Source: Lachnospiraceae bacterium UBA3641
Lineage (GTDB): Bacteria; Bacillota; Clostridia; Lachnospirales; Lachnospiraceae
Length of the DNA: 5,500 nucleotides
Direction of reading: 5' to 3'
Assembly: GCA_002373875.1 (NCBI GenBank)
Contig: DFKQ01000039.1
Location: 1 to 5,500, forward strand
Shown: positions 1-5,500 of the stretch, in pieces
Layout of the letters: each line of letters begins with the position of its first letter
How positions within the stretch are numbered: position 1 is the stretch's first letter
The notes under the pieces: generated by a model
Database searches by the model: none
Seen by the model: the letters and a program-made list of their open reading frames with translations, nothing else
Told to the model about the DNA's origin: nothing
Translations under genes and position numbers: made by a program

Positions 1-2151
1 CATCTCCGGCATCATATGGTCAAGGAGGAGCAGGTCGTACTTATGGTCGTAGCACATCTCCACCGCTTCGCGGCCGCTGTGGCACAGGGTCGGCCTTATG
101 TCCGCCCTTTTCAGGAACATCCTCACTATTTCAAGATTGGGATTATTGTCATCAACCGCAAGTATATTGGCACCCGGTGCCCTGTAACCGGCATCCTCCG
201 TATCCCGGACCGACTTCGCCTCATTCCTCTTAAGCTCCGGATCAACCGGTGTCGTGTCAATGACTTTGACGGGGACAAGAACATCAAACACCGTACCCTT
301 ACGGTATTCCGATTCAAAAGTGATACTGCCGTTCATTGCATCCAGTATACGCTTGACGATCGCGAGGCCAAGACCGGTTCCTTCAATGTTTCTGTTGCGT
401 GTAAGGTCGGCACGCGAAAAGGCATCAAAGAGATGTTCCTTATCATCCTCCCTGATACCGCGGCCCGTATCCTTTACGCTTAAGCGCAGCTCGTAGAGGT
501 CACCGGCCAGATACCTTCCGCCCACGCTCAGGGTTACGCTTCCATTGTCTGTATACTTTATGGCATTATTTATTATATTTATGAGAACCTGTTTAAGCCT
601 TACTTCATCCGTATTAATACCGTCCGGCACGTCCCCGTCAAGCTCAGTGCCAAATACAAGGCCCTTGTCCCGGGCTCTCTCATCAGCCATCACGGCAATA
701 TCTCCAAGGAGCGCGGACAGGCTTACGTCCCCGTTGATTATCTTCATCCTGTTATCTTCAAGCTGGGAAAAATCAAGCACGTCATTCACAAGTGACAGGA
801 GCAGCTTGCCGGATGTCTGCACATTCCTGGCATATTCATCAATCTTTAAATCGTGATTCTCCCTTATGATCATCTCATTCATTCCAAGGATCGAGTTGAT
901 GGGTGTCCTGATCTCGTGGGACATATTGGCAAGGAAGGTCGTCTTGGCGTTGCTTAGCTGGATCGCCCGCTCCCTCTCAAAGGTCAGCTTACTAAGATCC
1001 TGAACCTGCTGCCACAATACAAATCCCAGAAAGCCCATTATACCGACCAGCATGGGAATGGATTCATTGCGCGTATGCACAAAAAGGATGACATAAATCT
1101 CACTGATCCCGCTGGCAAAGAGCAAAAGAAAGCCCACTACCGTATATTTATATTCTTTTGCATACCCGTTCCTTATGTCAAGTATCACAAGAACAAGGGC
1201 GCCAAGGATATCAAGGGCCAACACGGAATCTATGTATACAAGCGCATGAGGAAAAGTAAATATTCCGGTAAAATGCAGCACGGTCCACAGAACAAGGCTT
1301 ACGAGGGATATTGACATAAGCAGGTTGAAAACCCGCGAATATCTTCCCTTCTGAATGGAATCGATATACAGAAGAAATCCGAAAGGCAGCAGCATGCAGG
1401 ATAAATAATTTACTATTCCATCTATATGATAATGTCCGAAGGCGAAGGGGTATATGTATGAATTGCTGATAAGCCACACAGCGGTAACGCATACTCCCAA
1501 CGCAGCATAGAGCATGCTTATGGAATTCTTATAGCTTATCTTCATGCCGATCCCGACAATAATGACTAAGACCGAACCCAAGAGCAGCATCACGGAAGCT
1601 ATGAATGGCATCCCGTATTTTTGCATAAGAACCTCATAAAGGCCTCCGCGTCCGGCAATAAAGGTTTCCGGGATAACCTTGTTGCCCCGGTCGAGCTTAC
1701 CTTTAAATATCTTAAGCTCCTTACCCGAGTCAGCATGGCTGACAGAGGTGAGCATATAAAAATTCTTAACGGTTCCCCCCGGTAAAGGCATGTCCTTAAA
1801 CTGGTCGAATTCCTTCCTGAGTTCACCGTCTATGTAGACCTTTTGTGCACATCTGGCTATATAGCATACATAGGAACCATCGGGTATATTATCGGGCAGG
1901 ATGGTAATGATGGTAAAATCATCATCCGTAATATCGTCATCCTGGTATCCTTCCTGTGCTTCAAACGAATTCCCCGAAGAATCAATAACCGTCCAGTCCT
2001 TAAGATACACAACATTGTCCTTCTCAACCGCATGTTTGGTGTCGATCTTATGATAGATCAATATCATAAAAGCCGACACTGCAAGGCCCGCAATCAAAAA
2101 GGCCTTGAAAAAATAAGACATTTTATTGTTACTGCTTCCCGACTCTTTCAT
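1..2151 (-). CDS. 7TM hybrid sensor histidine kinase, C-terminus beyond left edge
   Basis: Partial gene: 717 codons read without a stop to base 1, so the C-terminus is missing. The product is a membrane-bound hybrid kinase that would autophosphorylate on His and pass the phosphate to its own receiver. Visible in order: a hydrophobic helix at about residues 13-33; an extracytoplasmic region at about 35-180 with a KVYIDGELRKEF stretch (104-115); seven hydrophobic segments near 182-202, 211-231, 246-263, 275-293, 302-324, 336-356 and 364-380 (7TMR-DISM-like layout); an HisKA H-box MSHEIRTP with His412; the HATPase N-box with Asn525 and Asn529; a G1 box DTGRGI from Asp561; a G2 box GTGLGL from Gly591; and a receiver with AVDDN (Asp667, Asp668) and LLLLDHMMPEM (phospho-acceptor Asp711). 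The ATG at 2151 is chosen because an in-frame TGA lies about eight codons upstream and GGAG (2156-2159) precedes it at a short 4-nt spacing. The ligand is unknown. A separate response regulator or Hpt partner is not visible. Class is certain; the 7TM family name is inferred from topology. Confidence 0.96.
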   Translation of the reverse strand, partial: MKESGSSNNKMSYFFKAFLIAGLAVSAFMILIYHKIDTKHAVEKDNVVYLKDWTVIDSSGNSFEAQEGYQDDDITDDDFTIITILPDNIPDGSYVCYIARCAQKVYIDGELRKEFDQFKDMPLPGGTVKNFYMLTSVSHADSGKELKIFKGKLDRGNKVIPETFIAGRGGLYEVLMQKYGMPFIASVMLLLGSVLVIIVGIGMKISYKNSISMLYAALGVCVTAVWLISNSYIYPFAFGHYHIDGIVNYLSCMLLPFGFLLYIDSIQKGRYSRVFNLLMSISLVSLVLWTVLHFTGIFTFPHALVYIDSVLALDILGALVLVILDIRNGYAKEYKYTVVGFLLLFASGISEIYVILFVHTRNESIPMLVGIMGFLGFVLWQQVQDLSKLTFERERAIQLSNAKTTFLANMSHEIRTPINSILGMNEMIIRENHDLKIDEYARNVQTSGKLLLSLVNDVLDFSQLEDNRMKIINGDVSLSALLGDIAVMADERARDKGLVFGTELDGDVPDGINTDEVRLKQVLINIINNAIKYTDNGSVTLSVGGRYLAGDLYELRLSVKDTGRGIREDDKEHLFDAFSRADLTRNRNIEGTGLGLAIVKRILDAMNGSITFESEYRKGTVFDVLVPVKVIDTTPVDPELKRNEAKSVRDTEDAGYRAPGANILAVDDNNPNLEIVRMFLKRADIRPTLCHSGREAVEMCYDHKYDLLLLDHMMPEM

Positions 2152-2189
2152 CAAACTCCAATCCCTGAAATATCAATACGTTTACTATA

Positions 2190-2218
2190 AATATATAAAA
2201 TATCGCTTATTCATGCAA
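2190..2218 (-). promoter_or_regulatory. candidate promoter of the hybrid kinase gene
   Basis: On the minus strand TTGCAT (2218-2213) and TATATT (2195-2190) are separated by 17 bp. The -10 matches consensus at 5 of 6 positions and the -35 only at its TTG core. Transcription would start near 2183, giving a leader of roughly 30 nt. The region is very AT-rich, so other -10 boxes, such as TATAGT at 2189-2184, are possible. Confidence 0.45.
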
Positions 2219-2242
2219 GTCATCTGTTGCACACATGACTTG
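2216..2242. promoter_or_regulatory. 27-bp dyad, candidate operator between divergent promoters
   Basis: CAAGTCAT (2216-2223) is mirrored by ATGACTTG (2235-2242). Inside, TGT (2225-2227) pairs with ACA (2231-2233), so 11 of the 13 positions per arm are symmetric around base 2229. No T-tract follows on either strand, so it is not an intrinsic terminator. It overlaps the first three bases of the azlC -35 box and three bases of the candidate kinase -35 box. That position suits a repressor or Lrp-type regulator acting on both genes. The binding protein is unknown; Bacillus subtilis azlBCD is controlled by the Lrp-like AzlB, but no such gene is in this window. Confidence 0.55.
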
Positions 2243-2268
2243 TCTTTGGTGTGAAGGTAAAGTATAAT
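2240..2268 (+). promoter_or_regulatory. sigma-A-type promoter of azlCD
   Basis: TTGTCT (2240-2245, 4 of 6 consensus) and a perfect TATAAT (2263-2268) are separated by 17 bp. Transcription would start near 2275, leaving a leader of about 15 nt. That is too short for a T-box or riboswitch, so control by amino acids would have to act at the promoter, for example through the overlapping dyad. Confidence 0.78.
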
Positions 2269-2289
2269 AACTGAGTTTGAGGAATATAT

Positions 2290-3012
2290 ATGAAAAATAA
2301 CCCCATGACTGACAAAACTGCATTTTCAAAGGGACTGACACACGGCTTTCCCATAGCCCTTGGCTATTTCGCTGTAGCCTTCTCCCTCGGCTTTATGGCC
2401 AAGAAGTGCACCCTTACACCCATACAGGGCTTTATCGGAAGCTTCTTTACCAGGGCTTCGGCCGGTGAATACGGAGTATATTCCCTGATCGTTCAGGATG
2501 CCGGATACATAAGTGTGATCGCCATGAGTCTTGTTACCAACCTACGCTACCTTCTCATGAGCACTGCCCTTACACAGAAGTTCTCCAAGGGGACTTCCCT
2601 GTTTAAGCGGATCCTTGTGGGCTGCTGCGTAACGGATGAAATATTCGGCATCTCCATAGGCTTCCCCGGGGAACTCAATCCCTTCTATACATTCGGAGCC
2701 TTCGCGATCTCAACACCCTTCTGGGCTCTGGGTACTACCTGCGGGATCATTGCCGGGAGCGTTCTTCCCTCCCGGGCCGTTTCGGCCTTAAGTGTTGCCC
2801 TCTACGGGATGTTCATAGCCATAATCATCCCGCCCTCCAAACAGAACAGGGCTGTTTGTGCGGCCGTTGCCGCAAGCTTCCTGCTCAGCTGGCTTATTAG
2901 GTACTTAGTCTCTGTCAGTCAGATAGATTTAAGCTCCGGCACGATAACCATAATACTTACGATCACTATTTCCGCGATCGCAGCACTTGTGAAACCGATT
3001 AAGGATCTCTAA
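2290..3012 (+). CDS. azlC: AzlC-family branched-chain amino acid exporter, large subunit
   Basis: 240-residue integral membrane protein of the AzlC (LIV-E) family. With the small partner AzlD it is expected to export branched-chain amino acids or their analogues across the cytoplasmic membrane. The N-terminus has the family pattern GLTHGFPIALGYFAVAFSLGF (about residues 15-35), followed by the conserved region around SLVTNLRYLLMS (about 80-91) and several further hydrophobic segments up to about residue 235. Length is normal for AzlC. The ATG at 2290 follows GAGGAA (2279-2284) at 5 nt; Met6 is a possible alternative but lacks this spacing. The gene ends in tandem TAATAA, and its last ten codons form the first unit of a 36-bp tandem repeat. 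azlD follows 129 bp downstream on the same strand and in the same frame. Substrate is inferred from the family; other AzlC homologues may carry other amino acids. Confidence 0.93.
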   Translation: MKNNPMTDKTAFSKGLTHGFPIALGYFAVAFSLGFMAKKCTLTPIQGFIGSFFTRASAGEYGVYSLIVQDAGYISVIAMSLVTNLRYLLMSTALTQKFSKGTSLFKRILVGCCVTDEIFGISIGFPGELNPFYTFGAFAISTPFWALGTTCGIIAGSVLPSRAVSALSVALYGMFIAIIIPPSKQNRAVCAAVAASFLLSWLIRYLVSVSQIDLSSGTITIILTITISAIAALVKPIKDL

Positions 3013-3090
3013 TAACCGGCACTTGCGACACCGAGCAAGGATCACCAAGAACCGGCACTTGCGACACCGAGCAAGGATCACCCCAATACC
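2983..3090 (+). repeat. three 36-bp tandem repeat units at the azlC 3' end
   Basis: Units lie at 2983-3018, 3019-3054 and 3055-3090. A block of 33 bases is identical between 3014-3046 and 3050-3082. The first unit is the 3' end of azlC with its double stop and matches the second unit at 29 of 36 bases. Because the unit is 12 codons, frame is kept: the first reads ALVKPIKDL-stop-stop-P and the second ALATPSKDHQEP. CTTGC and GCAAG in units 2 and 3 can form a 5-bp stem. There are no unique spacers, so this is not CRISPR. Confidence 0.85.
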
Positions 3091-3134
3091 TTCCCCCTCT
3101 GGGGGAAGGTGGCTGCGAAGCAGACGGATGAGGG
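3088..3134 (+). repeat. double-hairpin intergenic repeat with SD-like tail
   Basis: A perfect 10-bp stem (3088-3097 with 3101-3110, loop TCT) is followed by CTGC-GAA-GCAG (3113-3123) and the tail ACGGATGAGGG. I recognise this layout from memory as a dispersed intergenic repeat in many Clostridia genomes; that is not verified here. No T-tract follows the first stem, so termination is unlikely. The TGAGGG tail sits where the azlD ribosome binding site should be. The hairpins could slow decay of, or attenuate, the azlC-azlD transcript. Confidence 0.7.
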
Positions 3135-3141
3135 CACCATA

Positions 3142-3447
3142 ATGACACATTCAACCTGGATCTACATTTTAATAATGATAATCACCACCAACCTGATCCG
3201 CGTGATCCCTCTTATCCTGATCCGCAAGGAGATCAGGAACCGTTTCATACGCAGTTTCTTATACTACGTTCCCTATGTAACTCTGGCAGTTATGACTTTC
3301 CCTGCTATTACCGAGGCAACAAACAGCCCCCTTGCGGGAGCTGTCGCACTTGTTACCGGTATTATCGCAGCATGGGCAGGATTGTCATTATTCCCCGTAT
3401 CCGTTATCTGCTGCGTTGTTGTATTAATACTCGAATTCTTTATCTGA
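3142..3447 (+). CDS. azlD: AzlD-family branched-chain amino acid exporter, small subunit
   Basis: 101-residue hydrophobic protein of the AzlD family, the obligate small partner of AzlC in the branched-chain amino acid exporter of the cytoplasmic membrane. Four hydrophobic stretches are visible: about residues 4-22, 39-58, 62-82 and 83-101. The conserved start TWIYILIMIITTNLIRVIPL matches the family's N-terminal helix. The ATG at 3142 is preferred because GAGGG (3130-3134) lies 7 nt upstream and the protein then has family length. An in-frame GTG at 3109 would add AAKQTDEGTI, which is encoded by the intergenic repeat and looks non-native. It is probably transcribed with azlC. The TGA stop (3445-3447) is the first triplet of a large inverted repeat, so the exact C-terminus may have been set by that element. 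Confidence 0.9.
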   Translation: MTHSTWIYILIMIITTNLIRVIPLILIRKEIRNRFIRSFLYYVPYVTLAVMTFPAITEATNSPLAGAVALVTGIIAAWAGLSLFPVSVICCVVVLILEFFI

Positions 3448-3540
3448 AACAGGGGGACGGTTCCTCGGTTCATTTTTTCTAAGCTGATCAAAAATAGAAT
3501 GCCTCTAAAAAATGAACCGAGGAACCGTCCCCCTGTTTCA
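3445..3540. repeat. perfect 34-bp inverted repeat between convergent azlD and prfB
   Basis: The arms 3445-3478 and 3507-3540 are exact reverse complements and enclose a 28-nt AT-rich loop. From outside inward each arm reads TGAAACAGGGGGACGG, then TTCCTCGGTTCA, then six T. GGTTC occurs twice in each arm, separated by CTC. The outermost TGA on each strand is the stop codon of the gene entering the element: azlD on plus, prfB on minus. It resembles GGGGACGGTTCC-type palindromes dispersed in Clostridia (recalled, not searched). A hairpin this strong may end or protect both transcripts, but a U-tract after the closing arm is absent, so it is not a textbook intrinsic terminator. No transposase is present. 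Confidence 0.92.
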
Positions 3541-4641
3541 CGCATTTATCCATCTTAGATACGCATTTATAAAGGGATCTATATACCCGTCCATGACCTT
3601 GTCTACCTGGGCCACTTCCTCATTCGTCCGATGGTCCTTAACAAGGGTATAGGGCTGCATTACATATGACCTGATCTGGTTGCCCCAGCCGATCTCCTTG
3701 ACATCGCCGCGGATATCCGACAGCTTCTCGGCATTCTCCTCCTGCTTTAACATATATAACTTAGCCTTCAGCATCTGCATGGCCTTATCCTTGTTCTGGA
3801 ACTGGGACCGCTCATTCTGGCACTGGACCACGATACCTGTAGGGATATGGGTGATCCTTATGGCAGAAGATGTCTTGTTGATGTGCTGGCCGCCGGCACC
3901 CGATGACCTGTAGGTATCGATGCGAAGATCATCATCATTTATCTCAACGTCAAGGTCCTCATTTATCTCGGGCATCACATCCAGCGACACGAAGCTTGTC
4001 TGCCGCTTGCCCTGTGCATTAAACGGTGAAATGCGCACCAGCCTGTGAACACCCTTCTCGGACTTAAGATATCCGTAGGCATTCTCACCGTTAACCTGGA
4101 AGGTTACTGACTTGATCCCGGCTTCATCACCGTCAAGAAAGTCAAGCACTTCCACTGAAAATCCCTTCTTCTCGGCCCACCTTGAATACATACGGTAGAG
4201 CATGGACGCCCAGTCGCAGCTTTCCGTTCCGCCGGCACCCGCATTAAGCCTTAGGATGGCATTGTTCTTGTCGTATTCACCCGAAAGAAGGGTTGAAATA
4301 CGCAGGTTCTCAAGCTTCTCCTTAAAGTCATCAAATTCACCCTGTATCTCGGGAACCATCTCGGGATCGTTCTCCTCATAGCCCATCTCAAGCAGGGTCA
4401 GGATATCCTCATACTGCTGATCAAGCCCGTTTACCATAGCTATGGTATCCTTAAGATCGCTTAATTCCTTGGTGAGCTTCTGTGAGTTGTCGGCATCATC
4501 CCAGAATCCGGGCTCCTCCATCCTGCGCTCAAGCTCCTCTACGCGGTGTGCCTTATCTTCAAGGGAAAGAGAAGCCCTTATCTCCTTAAGGGGCTCCTCG
4601 TAGGTTCCTAATTCGGTTTTTATGTTGTCAAGTTCAACCAT
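3538..4641 (-). CDS. prfB: peptide chain release factor 2
   Basis: 367-residue class I release factor that reads UGA and UAA stop codons in the ribosomal A site and triggers hydrolysis of peptidyl-tRNA in the cytoplasm. The N-terminal helical domain covers about residues 1-115. The RF2 specificity tripeptide SPF is at 205-207 (RF1 would have PxT). The catalytic GGQ is at 250-252 inside SSGAGGQHINKTSS. Residue 246 is Ser, as in most bacteria, rather than the Thr of E. coli K-12. Length equals E. coli RF2 (365), so the gene is intact. The ATG at 4641 follows AAGGAA at 5 nt. Codons 25-27 are CTT TCC CTT, so the usual CTT TGA C frameshift site is absent and the whole protein is read in one frame. 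The TGA stop is the end of the inverted repeat. It lies 67 bp after secA on the same strand, the order seen in B. subtilis, and is probably co-transcribed with it. Confidence 0.98.
   Translation of the reverse strand: MVELDNIKTELGTYEEPLKEIRASLSLEDKAHRVEELERRMEEPGFWDDADNSQKLTKELSDLKDTIAMVNGLDQQYEDILTLLEMGYEENDPEMVPEIQGEFDDFKEKLENLRISTLLSGEYDKNNAILRLNAGAGGTESCDWASMLYRMYSRWAEKKGFSVEVLDFLDGDEAGIKSVTFQVNGENAYGYLKSEKGVHRLVRISPFNAQGKRQTSFVSLDVMPEINEDLDVEINDDDLRIDTYRSSGAGGQHINKTSSAIRITHIPTGIVVQCQNERSQFQNKDKAMQMLKAKLYMLKQEENAEKLSDIRGDVKEIGWGNQIRSYVMQPYTLVKDHRTNEEVAQVDKVMDGYIDPFINAYLRWINA
4564..4590 (-). other. prfB position of the usual +1 frameshift site, here without TGA
   Basis: Read on the minus strand, codons 22-27 are AGG GCT TCT CTT TCC CTT. 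In E. coli prfB, codon 25 CTT is followed by TGA at codon 26 and an SD-like AGGGGG lies just upstream, so RF2 shortage promotes a +1 shift. Here codon 25 is still CTT and purine-rich AAGGAGATAAGGG precedes it, but codon 26 is TCC, so no shift is needed or possible at this point. Confidence 0.85.
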
Positions 4642-4655
4642 GTCTATTCCTTCCG

Positions 4656-4709
4656 TGAGTCAGACAGATACCCCAACCGGCTGAGTCAGGGAACCTGTCC
4701 CACTGACTC
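4656..4709. repeat. palindromic intergenic repeat between secA and prfB
   Basis: GAGTCAG (4683-4689) is mirrored by CTGACTC (4703-4709) around a core that reads GGGACAGGTTCCC on the minus strand. TGAGTCAG occurs twice as a direct repeat (4656-4663 and 4682-4689). The core differs from the GGGACGGTTCC core of the azlD-prfB repeat by one inserted A. The repeat begins at the last base of the secA TAG stop and fills most of the secA-prfB gap, ending just before the prfB Shine-Dalgarno. There is no U-tract, so read-through from secA into prfB is expected. Confidence 0.7.
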
Positions 4710-5500
4710 TATTTTCTTCCGCAGCACTGCTTATATTTCTTACCTGATCCGCACGGACAGGGATCGTTGGGATATATCTTCTGCTCGCTCCTTACCTTGG
4801 GCTGCCTTGCGGCAGAATCATCCTTGTTGGTTCCCGTAACCTTGGCAACCTCCTCACGCTCAACCTTCTGCTCTATCTTGATGTGGAAGAGAACGCGGAT
4901 GGTCTCCTCGGCTATTGAATCGGTCATGGCATTGAACATGTCGTAACCGGACATCTTGTATTCAACAAGGGGATCCCTCTGACCGTAGGCCTGTAATCCT
5001 ATACCCTGACGCAGCTGGTCCATATCATCGATGTGGTCCATCCACTTACGGTCTATGGCCTTAAGGAGTACGACACGCTCAAGCTCACGGATCTGCTCGG
5101 GTGAAGGGAATTCAGCCTCCTTGGCCTCGTAGAGCTTAACCGCCTCTTCCTTGAGCTTATGCTTAAGCTGATCCTTCTTAAGTCCCTTGATATCCGGCGT
5201 CTTGATCACTTCGATCGGAATGGTTGCAAGCAGGTGCTGATTAAGCTCCTGAAGGTCCCAGTCCTCCCAGTTATTCGATTCTCCGACGCACATATCAACC
5301 GTGTTCTCGACAAAGTCAGTAGCCATCTTGAATACGACATCCCTCATGGATTCGCCGTCAAGCACCCGCCGTCTCTCGGCATATATGATCTCACGCTGCT
5401 CATTGTTGACCTGATCGTATTCAAGCAGGTTCTTACGTATTCCGAAGTTGTTGGCCTCTATCTTCATCTGGGCCTTCTCGATGGCGTTGGTGAGCATCTT
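4709..5500 (-). CDS. secA: protein translocase ATPase SecA, C-terminal part
   Basis: Partial gene: 263 C-terminal residues are visible and the frame continues past the right edge, so the ATPase motor domains are outside the window. SecA drives export of unfolded preproteins through SecYEG at the cytoplasmic membrane. The visible part starts in the helical scaffold region: AIEKAQMKIEANNFGIRKNLLEYD is the conserved stretch seen in nearly all SecA proteins, here with YDQV where many have YDDV. The wing and two-helix finger region follows, including LKAIDRKWMDHIDDMDQLRQGI, then a family-typical GQRDPLVEYK motif. The tail after about residue 225 is a charged linker ending in the zinc-binding SEC-C motif CPCGSGKKYKQCC (window residues 248-260), known to bind SecB or ribosomes in other bacteria. 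The stop is TAG. prfB follows 67 bp downstream. Confidence 0.98.
   Translation of the reverse strand, partial: KMLTNAIEKAQMKIEANNFGIRKNLLEYDQVNNEQREIIYAERRRVLDGESMRDVVFKMATDFVENTVDMCVGESNNWEDWDLQELNQHLLATIPIEVIKTPDIKGLKKDQLKHKLKEEAVKLYEAKEAEFPSPEQIRELERVVLLKAIDRKWMDHIDDMDQLRQGIGLQAYGQRDPLVEYKMSGYDMFNAMTDSIAEETIRVLFHIKIEQKVEREEVAKVTGTNKDDSAARQPKVRSEQKIYPNDPCPCGSGKKYKQCCGRK

Noticed and set aside
16..483. Plus-strand open frames opposite the kinase (also 254-496, 545-856, 1075-1314 and 1843-2190)
   Set aside because: Each lies antisense to a continuous 717-codon frame with clear kinase and receiver motifs, and none has a recognisable protein pattern.
2152..2289. T-box or other riboswitch upstream of azlC
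   Set aside because: The predicted leader is only about 15 nt, and the dyad overlaps the -35 box rather than lying in transcribed sequence.
2983..3090. 36-bp repeat period suggested a small CRISPR array
   Set aside because: Units are directly adjacent with no unique spacers, the first is azlC coding sequence, and no cas genes are visible.
3109..3141. GTG at 3109 as the azlD start
   Set aside because: It would add residues encoded by the intergenic repeat. The ATG at 3142 has a well-spaced Shine-Dalgarno and gives the usual AzlD length and N-terminal helix.
2929..3150. Minus-strand open frame with a 12-residue repeat (ILARCRKCRFLV-like), Cys-rich
   Set aside because: It is the antisense reading of the 36-bp tandem repeats and the azlC end. 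It has no Shine-Dalgarno of note, no recognisable domain, and overlaps the azlC coding sequence.
3445..3540. Classical intrinsic bidirectional terminator
   Set aside because: The stem is strong, but the T-runs are on the loop side of the first arm and no U-tract follows the closing arm on either strand. Termination remains possible but is not supported by the standard pattern.
3680..3913. Plus-strand frame of 77 codons inside prfB
   Set aside because: It is antisense to the conserved GGQ-containing catalytic part of RF2, with no independent support.

Overview
The window looks like chromosomal DNA of a Clostridia-class Firmicute, most likely a Lachnospiraceae member (Butyrivibrio or Roseburia-like). 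That placement is an inference from four things: secA directly followed by prfB as in many Firmicutes, an AzlC/AzlD pair, a 7TM hybrid histidine kinase of a type common in rumen and gut Lachnospiraceae, and GGGGACGGTTCC-type dispersed palindromes. Genus cannot be fixed from the sequence alone.

Left part (1-2151, minus strand): one open frame of 717 codons runs off the left edge. It encodes a membrane hybrid sensor kinase: an N-terminal helix, an extracytoplasmic sensor, seven more helices, HisKA, HATPase, and the start of a receiver domain that includes its phospho-acceptor Asp. Its start is divergent from azlC. The 138-bp gap holds a good sigma-A-type promoter for azlC, a weaker one for the kinase, and a 27-bp dyad between them that touches both -35 boxes.

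Middle (2290-3447, plus strand): azlC and azlD encode the two subunits of a branched-chain amino acid exporter. They are separated by 129 bp made largely of repeats: 36-bp tandem units, the first of which is the 3' end of azlC itself, then a double-hairpin intergenic repeat whose tail supplies the azlD Shine-Dalgarno. Apart from the double stop of azlC, the whole spacer is open in the frame shared by both genes.

Right part (3445-5500, minus strand): a perfect 34-bp inverted repeat separates the convergent azlD and prfB, and its outermost TGA triplets are the stop codons of both genes. prfB encodes release factor 2 and lacks the usual in-frame TGA frameshift site at codon 26. Upstream of it, after a second repeat of related core sequence that begins at the secA stop codon, lies the C-terminal third of secA, which runs off the right edge. 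secA and prfB are probably co-transcribed leftward.

I do not see a novel multi-gene system. The unusual content is in the intergenic DNA: repeats that abut or supply stop codons and a ribosome binding site, a shared divergent operator candidate, and the loss of the prfB autoregulatory frameshift.
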